Source: Rathayibacter caricis DSM 15933
GTDB taxonomy: Bacteria; Actinomycetota; Actinomycetes; Actinomycetales; Microbacteriaceae
Assembly: GCF_003044275.1 (NCBI RefSeq)
Contig: NZ_PZPL01000001.1
Location: 1,178,001-1,242,000, forward strand
Direction: 5' to 3'
Length of the DNA: 64,000 bases
Positions 15,472 to 23,791 of the stretch are shown here, one piece after another. The first letter of the stretch is position 1. Each line of letters starts with the position of its first letter. Under the pieces are notes generated by a model. The model saw only the letters and a list, made by a program, of their open reading frames with translations, was not told the origin of the DNA and made no database searches. The position numbers and the translations under genes are program-made.

Positions 15472-16022
15472 CGCCATGCCTCCAGTTCGTGGAGCAGGAA
15501 TCGTCGAGCGCGGGAGAGGAGGCCGCGGACCGTCGAGACGGGGAGGTCGAGAGCGTCGGCGATCTCCTGGTAGCTGTAGCCGGCGGTCTCGCGGAGCAAC
15601 CAACAGCGTCGCTGATCCGCGGGCAATCGGTCCAGTGCCTCCCAGACGGCGTCCAGCTGGAGGCGGGCCTCGACGATGCGCTCGGGGGAGTGCTCGGCGG
15701 GAGCGGGCGGGTCCCAGTCGTCGATGTCGTCGTGGCGGCGGCGGACGCGGATCCGGTCGATCGCCTTGTGGGTCACGATGCGCATCAGCCAGTTGCGGAT
15801 GTGCGCGGGGCTGTCGAGATCGGCCAGGCGGCGCCAGCCGGTGAGGAACGCCTCCTGCACCACGTCGTCGGATTCGACGTCGGAGCCGAGGAGCTTCGCG
15901 GCGTAGACCCGCATCAGGGCGCCGTGGCGGCGGGCGAGCTGCTCGAACGCGGCGATGTCGCCGTCGACCGCGCGGGCGGCGAGGGTGGCGTCCGAGGCGT
16001 GCAGGAGGGGGTCGTCGTCGAT
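15468..16022 (-). CDS. ECF RNA polymerase sigma factor, apparent ATC start
   Basis: 184 residues. Region 2 is clear: DIAAFEQLARRHGALMRVYA, then DVVQEAFLTGWRRLADL and HIRNWLMRIVTHKAIDRIR. Region 4 follows (LPADQRRCWLLRETAGYSYQ, EIADALDLPVSTVRGLLSRA). The first in-frame ATG (15914) would cut region 2, yet conserved sequence continues upstream, and no ATG, GTG or TTG exists in frame before a stop at 16197. An AGGAGG sits five bases before an ATC codon at 16022, giving a protein of normal ECF length, so I place the start there. It heads the operon with two Asp23-like genes. Confidence 0.82.
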   Translation of the reverse strand: MDDDPLLHASDATLAARAVDGDIAAFEQLARRHGALMRVYAAKLLGSDVESDDVVQEAFLTGWRRLADLDSPAHIRNWLMRIVTHKAIDRIRVRRRHDDIDDWDPPAPAEHSPERIVEARLQLDAVWEALDRLPADQRRCWLLRETAGYSYQEIADALDLPVSTVRGLLSRARRFLLHELEAWR

Positions 16023-16367
16023 GATCGCCTCCTGCCGTCGGGTCGCTGCCGGCGTCCGGGCGTCGTGGTCCGGGACGTCGTCCCACGGGCGGCGCCCGCG
16101 GATCGGGCCGGTGCGCGGCCCAGAGGGAATGCCTACCAGGCTCGGGGCCGGGGAGCCCGTGGGATGGCCGCTCGGCGCACGAACCGGCCGTTCCGCTCAC
16201 TGTGGAGGGACTTCTCAGGCGACGGAATCGTGACGAAACGCCCCCCGAACGCGTCTGAATAGCAGCCGACGCGCACGCGGACCCGACCGGGGCCGGGCCG
16301 CCGGCCTCACGACACAGCGAGGTCCCTCCATGCGACACACCCCCTTCGGCCGGCCCGGGCGGCCGTC
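16023..16367. other. intergenic region between sigma operon and AraC gene
   Basis: About 345 bases with no supported gene. It must contain the divergent promoters of the sigma operon and the AraC regulator. The sigma reading frame stays open back to 16197 but without a usual start codon. I see no convincing inverted repeat or promoter pair. Confidence 0.5.
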
Positions 16368-17369
16368 ATGAGCGGGTCGACGTTCACGACGGGCAGCCCC
16401 TTCGGCTCCTCCTCCGATGCGACGGGAGGCGCCGAGCGGCGCTTCGAGGTGACGGGCGTCGATCCCGAGGCGGCGTCGGCCGTCTACGCCGACGCGTACG
16501 GCGGAGGGCGCTTCCGCGTCGCTCCGGGAGCCGGCGCGTTCTCGTTCCGCTACGCGTTCCGGGGGAGCGAGCGCGTGACGCTGCGCACCTCCGACTGCGC
16601 CGGCGCCCTCTCGGGCGAGGTGCCGCACTTGCGCGAGTACGTCGTCGGCTGGTTCCGGGCGGGCGGCGGCGCGCTCACCCTGCGCCCCTTCACGCGCACC
16701 GGAGCGGCGTCGGCGCCGTTCCTCTTCCCCGCCGAGCGCCACTTCGGTCTCGACTTCCTGCCGCACCGGCAGAACCTGATCCACTTCGCCCCGGCGTTCC
16801 TCGAGGACGTCGCCACGGAGTCGCACGCCGGACCGCGCCGACCCGTCTCGTTCGATCACGAGGCCGACCCCGATCCGAGCGTGCTCGTGCGCTGGCGCAC
16901 CGCGGTGTCGGAGGCGTCGTCGGCGCTGGCCGCCGCGGCGACCGCTCCGCTCGTGCGCTTCACGGCCGAGCTGAACCTCGCCCGCGCGCTGCTGGCGCTG
17001 TTCCCGTGGCGCGCGTGGGACGTGCCCGAGATCCTCCGCCGCCCGTCCGCCTCGCGGACCCGCGTGGCGCTCGACTTCCTGCAGCACCACGCCCGCGACC
17101 CGATCACTCCGGCCGACGCCGCCCGCGCGGCCGGACTGCACACGCGCACCCTGCAGCAGGCGACCCAGCGGCACCTCGGAGTCTCGCCGTCGGTCTACCT
17201 GCGCGACGTGCGCCTCGACCGCGCGCGCACCGATCTCGTCGCGGGCGACCCGTGCTCGACGACGGTCGCCGCCGTGGCGCGCGAATGGGGCTTCGGCAAC
17301 CTCGGGCGCTTCGCGAGCACCTACCAGGCGCGCTTCGGCGAGAAGCCGAGTCAGACGCTGCGGACCTGA
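16368..17369 (+). CDS. AraC-family transcriptional regulator
   Basis: 333 residues. The C-terminal 100 contain the double HTH of AraC/XylS proteins: FLQHHARDPITPADAARAAG, LHTRTLQQATQRHLGVSPSV and YLRDVRLDRARTDL, then VAAVAREWGFGNLGRFASTY and FGEKPSQTLR. The N-terminal domain resembles the AraC-binding-like ligand domain of ring-hydroxylation and choline regulators (VPHLREYVVGWFRAGG, FDFLPHRQNLIHFAPAF-like). No obvious target lies in the same direction; the sigma operon is divergent. The effector is unknown. Confidence 0.88.
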   Translation: MSGSTFTTGSPFGSSSDATGGAERRFEVTGVDPEAASAVYADAYGGGRFRVAPGAGAFSFRYAFRGSERVTLRTSDCAGALSGEVPHLREYVVGWFRAGGGALTLRPFTRTGAASAPFLFPAERHFGLDFLPHRQNLIHFAPAFLEDVATESHAGPRRPVSFDHEADPDPSVLVRWRTAVSEASSALAAAATAPLVRFTAELNLARALLALFPWRAWDVPEILRRPSASRTRVALDFLQHHARDPITPADAARAAGLHTRTLQQATQRHLGVSPSVYLRDVRLDRARTDLVAGDPCSTTVAAVAREWGFGNLGRFASTYQARFGEKPSQTLRT

Positions 17370-17376
17370 GGCCGCG

Positions 17377-17522
17377 TCGGCGAGTGGGCGCGGAGCGGGC
17401 CCTCATCCGCTCGATGCGCCCGGTCCGCGTCCACTCGGCCACCTGCCGCGCAGCGACTTGACGCGGACCGGGGCGTCCGTCGTCCGCAGGCCCCGATCCG
17501 CGTCGAGTCGCGGCCGCGCGCA
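17377..17522. repeat. family C palindromic repeat, two dyads
   Basis: First dyad: CGAGTGGGCGCGGAGCGGGC paired with GCCCGGTCCGCGTCCACTCG (about 17387-17440). Second dyad: GACGCGGACCGGGGC with GCCCCGATCCGCGTCG (about 17460-17510). It separates the converging AraC and glycosidase genes and probably ends both transcripts. A related copy lies at 53036-53190. Confidence 0.7.
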
Positions 17523-17550
17523 TCCTCACGTTCCCGCGAACGCCGCCCGC

Positions 17551-19164
17551 TCAAGCCGCCGGGTCCGGGCTCGCCGACGCGAACGGCTCGAACGCGTCCG
17601 CGCCCTCGTCCGCGAGCCAGGAGTAGTCGACCACCTCGTCGCCGGCCCGCCAGCGCGACGGGGTCGGCGAGTGCATCCAGTCGAGCGGCTCGATGCCGCC
17701 CGGCGTTCCGCCGTCCAGGGCCAGGCGCAGGGCGGCCGCCAGGTCGGCGTCCACGGCGTCGCTCCGGGTGGCGGGGTCGACCGAGACGAAGAGGGCCGTT
17801 CCGCTGCGGGCGACGAGGTCGAGGAACTGCCGATTGAGCGCCCAGTCGGTGCCCGGGGTGCTCGCGACGCAGTCGGCGTCGGCGGTGAAGAACGCGTCGT
17901 GCTGCGCGAGGCGGAAGGCCAGCGTGTTGACCCCGACGCGGCGGGTGCGGTCCCAGTCGAGTCCGGAGGTGTCGTCGCCGATCCGCTGGGCGTCGACGAG
18001 TCCGGCCGCGAGGTGGCCGACGACATTGCAGCCGAGCACGAGGGACGCTCCCGCGGCGGCGTGGACGGTCCGGTAGAAGGCGACGAGCGCCTCCGCCGTG
18101 GTCGACGAGGGGTCGGCCAGCGCCGGTCCGTCGCCCGGGGAGGCGCCGAAGTCGGGCCCCCAGGCGCCGAGGAGGTCGTAGGTCGAGAAGTCGTGCTTGA
18201 TCAGCTCGTAGCCCCAGCCGCGGAGCCGGTCGACGTCGGCGGCGACGAGGTCGAGCACGGCACCCGAGCTGGGGTCCAGCGCCAGAGCGCCGTCGCGCGG
18301 ACCCCGGATGCCCGCGACCGAGGCGTCGCGGGTGAGCAGCGGCCGGTACCAGACGCCCGGTCGCACCCCCTCGGCGAGCAGCGCGTCGGCCGCGTCCGCC
18401 ATGTCCGGGAACCGGTCGGGGCGCCCCTGCAGCCACGGCCCGGGCGAGGCGGCCAGGTGGTCGGCGGTGCCGTCGGAACTCCAGCCGTCGTCGATCACGC
18501 CGAAGGGCCGCACGGAGTGGTCGCCGACGAGATCGGCGACCATCCGCGCGTCGCGCACGACGGCGTCGATCCCGAAGTCGCGTCCGTAGGCGTAGTACCA
18601 GTTGTTCGCCCCGACCAGCGGGCCGGAGCGGCGCAGCGGATCCGCGCACAGCGCGCGCATCAGCTCCTGCTGCACCCGGAAGGGCCCGTCGCCGCCCTCG
18701 ACGCGGTGCACGGTCGCCGCGTGCACGGCGCGGTCACCCGGGCGCACGGCCGCGCCGCCGCTGCGCAGGTCGAGGGTGAGGGTGACGCCGAGCGGGTCGC
18801 ACTGCCAGAAGGCGAGCGCTCCGCCCCGCACCGCGACGCCGAGTCCCTCCGTCGCGCCGGTGGCGGGGTCGTGGAGGAGCACGCTCCAGGGCAGCACACG
18901 TTCGGGCCGGACGGACGCCCACTCCAGCTCCCCGTAGCTGCGCTCCCACGCGTCGCCCAGCACCAGGGCGCCGGCGGGCACGGGCCGACGCCAGCGCAGC
19001 ACCACGCGCGCCACCTGCCGGGTCGTCGAGACCTCGATCCGCAGGCCGTAGCCGTCGGCGCCGAGGGCGACGTCGACCGGGGAGCGGGCCGCGTCCAGGA
19101 ACGCCCCGCCCGGCTCGAGCTGCACTCGGACGCTGGTGGGCTCGGGAACGGACGACGCTGTCAT
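17551..19164 (-). CDS. GH-D clan alpha-galactosidase-like glycosidase
   Basis: 537 residues. The fold matches GH27/GH36 (alpha-galactosidase, alpha-N-acetylgalactosaminidase). Visible active-site elements are FGVIDDGW (about 221-228), the nucleophile segment IKHDFSTYD (Asp 325) and RIGDDTS (acid/base Asp at about 397-398). An N-terminal beta domain occupies residues 1-180. It has no signal peptide, so it works inside the cell on imported oligosaccharide. It is divergent from the CUT1 transporter operon and shares its operator region, and is distinct from the longer GH36 enzyme at 23788. Two different alpha-galactosidase-like enzymes in one locus suggest more than one linkage or substrate, such as raffinose-type sugars and galactosyl-polyols. 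Confidence 0.87.
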   Translation of the reverse strand: MTASSVPEPTSVRVQLEPGGAFLDAARSPVDVALGADGYGLRIEVSTTRQVARVVLRWRRPVPAGALVLGDAWERSYGELEWASVRPERVLPWSVLLHDPATGATEGLGVAVRGGALAFWQCDPLGVTLTLDLRSGGAAVRPGDRAVHAATVHRVEGGDGPFRVQQELMRALCADPLRRSGPLVGANNWYYAYGRDFGIDAVVRDARMVADLVGDHSVRPFGVIDDGWSSDGTADHLAASPGPWLQGRPDRFPDMADAADALLAEGVRPGVWYRPLLTRDASVAGIRGPRDGALALDPSSGAVLDLVAADVDRLRGWGYELIKHDFSTYDLLGAWGPDFGASPGDGPALADPSSTTAEALVAFYRTVHAAAGASLVLGCNVVGHLAAGLVDAQRIGDDTSGLDWDRTRRVGVNTLAFRLAQHDAFFTADADCVASTPGTDWALNRQFLDLVARSGTALFVSVDPATRSDAVDADLAAALRLALDGGTPGGIEPLDWMHSPTPSRWRAGDEVVDYSWLADEGADAFEPFASASPDPAA

Positions 19165-19203
19165 GAAGGTTCCATCTCGATGTCGCGAAGGGTGACGGCC
19201 CTC

Positions 19204-19215
19204 ATGTCAGGACAT
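19204..19215. promoter_or_regulatory. ATGT-CAGG-ACAT box, inositol-regulon type
   Basis: An exact match to the ATGT-N4-ACAT word present upstream of iolC, the GntR/transaldolase pair and the SBP/oxidoreductase pair. It lies 40 bases upstream of the GH-D glycosidase start, in the region shared with the divergent transporter operon. Confidence 0.6.
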
Positions 19216-19239
19216 CTTGCCGACATGTGTACAAGGCCG

Positions 19240-19281
19240 AGCTACTCGTGTAGCTTCTCCTCACAAGCTACACGAGTAGCT
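19240..19281. promoter_or_regulatory. twin LacI-type operators forming a 17-bp inverted repeat
   Basis: AGCTACTCGTGTAGCTT (19240-19256) and AAGCTACACGAGTAGCT (19265-19281) are exact reverse complements around eight bases. Each arm is itself a dyad GCTAC-TCGT-GTAGC with a central CG, the usual LacI operator form. A third partial copy, AGCTACTCGTATGTA, follows. The LacI regulator at 22733 in the same operon is the likely ligand. Confidence 0.75.
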
Positions 19282-19309
19282 ACTCGTATGTACTGACAAG
19301 GGAGTCACC

Positions 19310-19348
19310 ATGACGACCTTCCCCGGCGCGCATCGGCACCGCGGATGA
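19310..19348 (+). CDS. 12-residue leader ORF coupled to the first permease
   Basis: ATG 19310 has the only good Shine-Dalgarno site in the leader (AAGGGAGTCACC). It encodes MTTFPGAHRHRG, and its TGA overlaps the ATG of the permease at 19345 (ATGA). The permease itself has no Shine-Dalgarno site, so ribosomes probably reach it by termination-reinitiation. No known leader peptide is recognised. Confidence 0.5.
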   Translation: MTTFPGAHRHRG

Positions 19349-20271
19349 CGGCCGCGCACGGCGTCGCCGCACGGCCCCGGCTCACCCCGAACCGCCGCCG
19401 CGCCCGTGGCCGCGAGCTCCTCGTCGCGATCGCGTTCATCCTTCCGGCGGCCATCGGCTTCGGCACCTTCTACGTCGCGCCGACCGTCCGGGGCATCTAC
19501 CTCAGCTTCACCGACTACAACCTGATGAGCGCCCCGAGCTTCATCGGGTTCGACAACTACGTGCGGCTCGCCACCGATCCGCTCTTCTGGAACTCGGTCT
19601 GGGTGACGCTCGAGTACGTCTCGATCAACATCGTCGTGCAGACCGTGGTCGCCGTCGGGCTGGCCGTCCTGATGCACCGCGTGACCCAGTCGGTGGTGAT
19701 CCGCGGAGCGATCCTGCTGCCGTTCCTCATCTCGAACGTCATCGCCGCGATGATCTGGTTCCTCCTGCTCGACTACCAGCTCGGGCTCGTCAACAGCCTG
19801 ATCGAGACGGTCGGCCTCACCCGCATCCCGTTCTTCGCCGATCAGGACTGGGCGATCCCGACGATCGCGCTGGTCAACGTCTGGCGGCACATGGGCTACA
19901 CGGCGCTGCTCGTGTTCGCCGGGCTCCAGATGATCCCGCCGTACGTCTACGAGGCCGCGCAGATCGACGGCTCCAGCGAGTGGCGCTCGTTCTGGCGGAT
20001 CACGCTGCCGCTGCTGCGACCCGTTCTCGCCCTCGTGCTGGTCGTGACGGTGACCGGCTCGTTCCAGGTGTTCGACACCGTCGCCGTGACCACGCGCGGC
20101 GGACCCGTGAACGCCACCCGGGTCATGCAGTTCTACATCTACCAGGTCGGCTTCGGCGAGAACGACTTCGGCTACGCCAGCGCGATCTCGGTCGTCCTGC
20201 TCGTCATCCTCGCCGGCGTCGCGCTCCTGCAGCTCCGGCTGCTGCGCGCCGACCAGTCCGACCTCGCGTGA
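19345..20271 (+). CDS. CUT1 sugar ABC transporter permease (MalF type)
   Basis: 308 residues with six transmembrane helices, the first at about residues 26-47. The cytoplasmic EAA loop reads YEAAQIDGSSEWRSFWRITL, PLLRP following, and contacts the ATPase. It is the first gene of an operon: permease, permease, solute-binding lipoprotein, LacI regulator, GH36 alpha-galactosidase. No ATPase is encoded nearby, as is common in actinobacteria, where a shared MsiK-type ATPase serves several CUT1 systems. Substrate inferred from the enzymes: alpha-galactosides. Confidence 0.93.
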   Translation: MTAAHGVAARPRLTPNRRRARGRELLVAIAFILPAAIGFGTFYVAPTVRGIYLSFTDYNLMSAPSFIGFDNYVRLATDPLFWNSVWVTLEYVSINIVVQTVVAVGLAVLMHRVTQSVVIRGAILLPFLISNVIAAMIWFLLLDYQLGLVNSLIETVGLTRIPFFADQDWAIPTIALVNVWRHMGYTALLVFAGLQMIPPYVYEAAQIDGSSEWRSFWRITLPLLRPVLALVLVVTVTGSFQVFDTVAVTTRGGPVNATRVMQFYIYQVGFGENDFGYASAISVVLLVILAGVALLQLRLLRADQSDLA

Positions 20272-20284
20272 AGAAGGAAGACCG

Positions 20285-21232
20285 ATGACCGCCACCCTGC
20301 CGCTGAGCGATCCGACGCTCGCCGCCGCCCCTCCCGCCCCGCGCCGGCCCGTCCGCCGCCGTCCCTCCGCCGGCCGGATCCTCGCCTGGGCCGCCCTGAT
20401 CGCCGCGCTCTTCGTGACCCTCTTCCCCTTCTTCTGGATGATCCGCACGGCCTTCTCGACCGAGAACGCCCTCGCCAGCGACCCCACCTCGCTCCTGCCC
20501 GTCGAGTTCACCTGGGGCGCGTTCGCCCGGGTGCTCGGCTTCGCGACGCAGGAGCAGGCGATCGCCGAGGGCGGCTCCGGCGCCTCCGTGAACTTCTGGC
20601 TCTACCTGCGCAACTCGGTCGCCTACGCGACCCTCGTCACCGCCGGTCAGCTGCTGTTCTGCTCGCTCGCTGCCTACGCCTTCGCCCGCCTGCGCTGGCC
20701 GGGGCGCGACGCGGTGTTCTTCCTCTTCCTCACCGCGCTCATGGTGCCGCCGATCTTCACGGCGCTGCCGAACTTCGTCCTCATGCGCGACCTGGGGCTG
20801 CTCAACTCGTTCGCCGGGCTCGCCCTGCCGAGCCTGCTGATGACCCCGTTCGCCGTGTTCTTCCTCCGCCAGTTCTTCCTCGGGATCAGCAAGGAGATCG
20901 AGGAGGCGGCCGAGCTGGACGGCGCGGGCAAGCTGCGCATCTTCTTCCGCCTGATCGTGCCGATGAGCGTCGCTCCGCTGGCCACGCTCGGGATCCTCAC
21001 CTACATCAACACCTGGAACGACTACTTCTGGCCGCTGCTCGCCGGCAACACGGAGGAGTCCCGCGTCCTCACCGTCGCCCTCGGCGTGTTCCGCTCGCAG
21101 ACCCCCAACGGCAGCCCCGACTGGGCCGGCCTCATGGCCGCGACGCTCGTCGCCGCCGTGCCCGTGCTCGTGCTCTTCCTGGCCTTCGGCCGCCGCATCG
21201 TCGACTCGATCGGCTACTCCGGCGTCAAGTGA
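20285..21232 (+). CDS. CUT1 sugar ABC transporter permease (MalG type)
   Basis: 315 residues, six transmembrane helices, with a basic Pro/Arg-rich N-terminus. The EAA loop is EEAAELDGAGKLRIFFRLIV with PMSVAPLAT after it, and the C-terminus ends in a MalG-like GYSGVK, a segment that inserts into the binding site in related transporters. GAAGAAGGAAGACCG gives a strong ribosome site, 13 bases after the first permease. It pairs with that permease as a heterodimer. Confidence 0.93.
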   Translation: MTATLPLSDPTLAAAPPAPRRPVRRRPSAGRILAWAALIAALFVTLFPFFWMIRTAFSTENALASDPTSLLPVEFTWGAFARVLGFATQEQAIAEGGSGASVNFWLYLRNSVAYATLVTAGQLLFCSLAAYAFARLRWPGRDAVFFLFLTALMVPPIFTALPNFVLMRDLGLLNSFAGLALPSLLMTPFAVFFLRQFFLGISKEIEEAAELDGAGKLRIFFRLIVPMSVAPLATLGILTYINTWNDYFWPLLAGNTEESRVLTVALGVFRSQTPNGSPDWAGLMAATLVAAVPVLVLFLAFGRRIVDSIGYSGVK

Positions 21233-21288
21233 CGCCCCGCAGACCCCTTCCCCCACCTCGTGCAATGAAGCAGATAGGACCCACCACC

Positions 21289-22677
21289 GTGTCACGCACT
21301 CTCCGCAGATCCGCCACCGTCCTCGCCGGCGCCACCGCGCTCGGCCTCTCCCTCACCGCCTGCGTCGGCGGAGGAGGGGGTGGCGCCGCCTCGAACGACG
21401 GCGCGTCGATCGACACCAGCGCCGCCACCGGCACCGTCGAGTACTGGCTCTGGGACAACAACCAGAAGGCCGCGTACCAGCAGTGCGCCGACGACTTCTC
21501 GGCCGCGAACCCCGACGTCACCGTGAACATCTCGCAGTACTCGTGGGACGACTACTGGACGAAGCTGACCAACGGGTTCGTCGCCGGCACCGCCCCCGAC
21601 GTGTTCACGAACCACCTCTCGAAGTACGCCGACTTCATCGCCAACGACCAGCTCGTCGCCCTCGACGACGTGCTCGAGAAGGACGGCGTCGACGTCGACC
21701 AGTACCAGGACGGCCTCGCCGACCTCTGGGTCGGCCAGGACGGCGCGCGCTACGGCCTGCCCAAGGACTGGGACACCGTGGCCGTGTTCTACAACGAGGC
21801 CCTGATCACCGACGGCGGCTACACCCCCGAGCAGCTCGCCGAGCTGGAGTGGAACCCGGAGGACGGCGGCACCTACGGCGAGGCGATCGCCCACCTCACC
21901 GTCGACGTGAACGGCGTCCGCGGCGACGAGGACGGCTTCGACAAGGACCGCGTCGCGGTCTACGGACTGGGTCTGGACGGCGGCTCGGGCGGCGGCAACG
22001 GCCAGACGCAGTGGAGCATGTACGCCGGCAGCACCGGCTGGACCTACACCGACGAGAACCCGTGGGGCAGCGCCTACAACTACGACGACGAGAAGTTCCA
22101 GTCGACCATCGGCTGGATGGCCGACCTGATCGAGAAGGGCTACATGCCCTCGGTCGCCGCGGTGACCGGCAGTGACGCCGCGCAGACGTTCGGCGCCGGC
22201 AAGTACGCCATGACCACCAACGGCTCGTGGAACATCAACTCGTTCACCTCGCTCACGGGCGTCGATGTCGGCATCGCGCCGACCCCGATCGGCCCGGACG
22301 GCGAGCGCTCGACCATGTTCAACGGCCTCGCCGACTCGATCTGGGCGGGCTCCGAGAACAAGGACGCCTCGGCCAAGTGGGTCGAGTACCTCGCCTCGGC
22401 CGAGTGCCAGGACGTCATCGGAGCGGCCGGAGTCGTCTTCCCGGCGATCCCGAGCGGCACCGACGCGGCGAAGGCCGCCTTCGCCGACAAGGGGATCGAC
22501 GTCACCGCCTTCACGCAGCAGGTCGACGACGGCACCACGTTCCTCTTCCCGATCACCGACAACGCGGCGAAGATCGCCGGCATCATGACGCCGGCCGTCG
22601 ACGCCGTCCTCGAGGGGCAGGCCGACCCGTCCTCGCTCACCGACGCGGACGAGCAGGTCGACGCGCTGTTCGACTAG
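21289..22677 (+). CDS. sugar-binding lipoprotein of the CUT1 transporter
   Basis: About 462 residues. The signal peptide is short and classical: basic SRTLRR, hydrophobic ATVLAGATALGLSL, lipobox LTAC, then a glycine run. The mature part is an extracellular solute-binding protein of family 1 type (VEYWLWDNNQKAAYQQCADD, YGLPKDWDTVAVFYNEALIT, ANDQLVALDDVLEK). GTG 21289 is preferred because it gives a normal 24-residue signal peptide with AGATAGGAC upstream; ATG 21265 and GTG 21229 are alternatives. It delivers the sugar to the permeases encoded just upstream. Confidence 0.93.
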   Translation: MSRTLRRSATVLAGATALGLSLTACVGGGGGGAASNDGASIDTSAATGTVEYWLWDNNQKAAYQQCADDFSAANPDVTVNISQYSWDDYWTKLTNGFVAGTAPDVFTNHLSKYADFIANDQLVALDDVLEKDGVDVDQYQDGLADLWVGQDGARYGLPKDWDTVAVFYNEALITDGGYTPEQLAELEWNPEDGGTYGEAIAHLTVDVNGVRGDEDGFDKDRVAVYGLGLDGGSGGGNGQTQWSMYAGSTGWTYTDENPWGSAYNYDDEKFQSTIGWMADLIEKGYMPSVAAVTGSDAAQTFGAGKYAMTTNGSWNINSFTSLTGVDVGIAPTPIGPDGERSTMFNGLADSIWAGSENKDASAKWVEYLASAECQDVIGAAGVVFPAIPSGTDAAKAAFADKGIDVTAFTQQVDDGTTFLFPITDNAAKIAGIMTPAVDAVLEGQADPSSLTDADEQVDALFD

Positions 22678-22732
22678 CGTCCGACAGGGGGACCCGGGCC
22701 GCGGGTCCCCCCACGAGTCCGAGGAGACCGCT

Positions 22733-23791
22733 GTGCTCGATCGTTCGCTGCCGCGCAAGGCGCCGACCCGCAACCAGGTCGCCGAGCACGCCCAGGTGAG
22801 CACGGCGGTCGTCAGCTACGTGCTCACCGGCGCCAAGCGCGTCTCGCCCGAGAAGGAGCGCCGCGTGCACGAGGCGATCAAGGAGCTGGGCTACGTGCCC
22901 AACACCGCGGCGCGCGCCCTGCGCACGGGCCGCACGCACGTCCTCGCCCTCCTCATCCCCGACAGCAGCAACCCCTACTTCGCCGAGTTCGCCCTGCAGA
23001 TCGAGACCGCGGCCGCCGAGCGCGGCTACGCCCTCCTCATCGCCAACACCCACGACGACGCCGAGAACGAGGAGCGGCTCGTCACCGAGATGGGCTCGCG
23101 CGGGGTGGACGGGCTGATCATCGCGAGCGTCCTGCAGGGCCTGCGGCCCGGCTCCTCCTCGGACGCGCAGGTCCCGACCGTCGTGATCGACGCGTTCCAC
23201 CCCATCGAGGGAGCCCCCTCCATCGGGGTGGACGCGATCGGGAGCGCGGCGGAGGCGGTGCGGCACCTCGTCGAGGTGCACGGCCGCCGGCGGGTCGCGC
23301 TCGTCCTCGGTGCGAGCTCCGACCCCGATCAGCGCACCGATCCCCGGCAGATCGGCTGGGAGCGGACGCTCCGCGACGCCGGGCTCGAGCCCGGCCCGAT
23401 CGAGATCACCGGGTGGTCGCGGGAGGGCGGGCTGGAGGCGGCGGCGAGGCTGCTCTCGGGGCCCGGCCGTCCCGACGCGGTCTTCGCGGGCTCCGACCTC
23501 ATCGGCATCGGCTTCCTCCGCGGCGCCGCCGACCACGGCCTCCGCATCCCCGAGGACCTGGCGGTCATCTCCTACGACGGCACGTCGGAGTCGGCCTTCA
23601 GCGTCCCCCGCCTCACCACCCTCCAGCAGCCCGTGCGCGCCATGGCCCGCGCGGCGATCGATGCCGTCCTCCACACCGGTCCGCCGCCGAAGAGCATCAC
23701 GACCTTCCCCGGCGAGCTGATCCTCCGCGAGTCCTGCGGATGCGGCGCCCACCGCGCCCCCGTCACCTCCACGAAAGGCCCCCCGACATGA
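22733..23791 (+). CDS. LacI-family regulator of the alpha-galactoside operon
   Basis: 352 residues from GTG 22733, with GAGGAG at good spacing. HTH TRNQVAEHAQVSTAVVSYVL (residues about 12-31) and hinge region ARALRTGRTHVLALLIPD; the ligand domain contains NPYFAEFALQIETAA, VEVHGRRRVALVLG and PDAVFAGSDLIGIG. A C-terminal extension carries CGCGAHR, an unusual Cys-rich tail. The stop overlaps the ATG of the alpha-galactosidase (ATGA). It probably binds the GCTAC-N4-GTAGC operators at 19240-19281 and derepresses the operon when a galactoside or galactose is present. Confidence 0.93.
   Translation: MLDRSLPRKAPTRNQVAEHAQVSTAVVSYVLTGAKRVSPEKERRVHEAIKELGYVPNTAARALRTGRTHVLALLIPDSSNPYFAEFALQIETAAAERGYALLIANTHDDAENEERLVTEMGSRGVDGLIIASVLQGLRPGSSSDAQVPTVVIDAFHPIEGAPSIGVDAIGSAAEAVRHLVEVHGRRRVALVLGASSDPDQRTDPRQIGWERTLRDAGLEPGPIEITGWSREGGLEAAARLLSGPGRPDAVFAGSDLIGIGFLRGAADHGLRIPEDLAVISYDGTSESAFSVPRLTTLQQPVRAMARAAIDAVLHTGPPPKSITTFPGELILRESCGCGAHRAPVTSTKGPPT

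Noticed and set aside
15468..15914. Sigma factor starting at ATG 15914
   Set aside because: This removes the first conserved helix of region 2, and there is no ribosome site in front of it. The start at ATC 16022 explains the sequence better.
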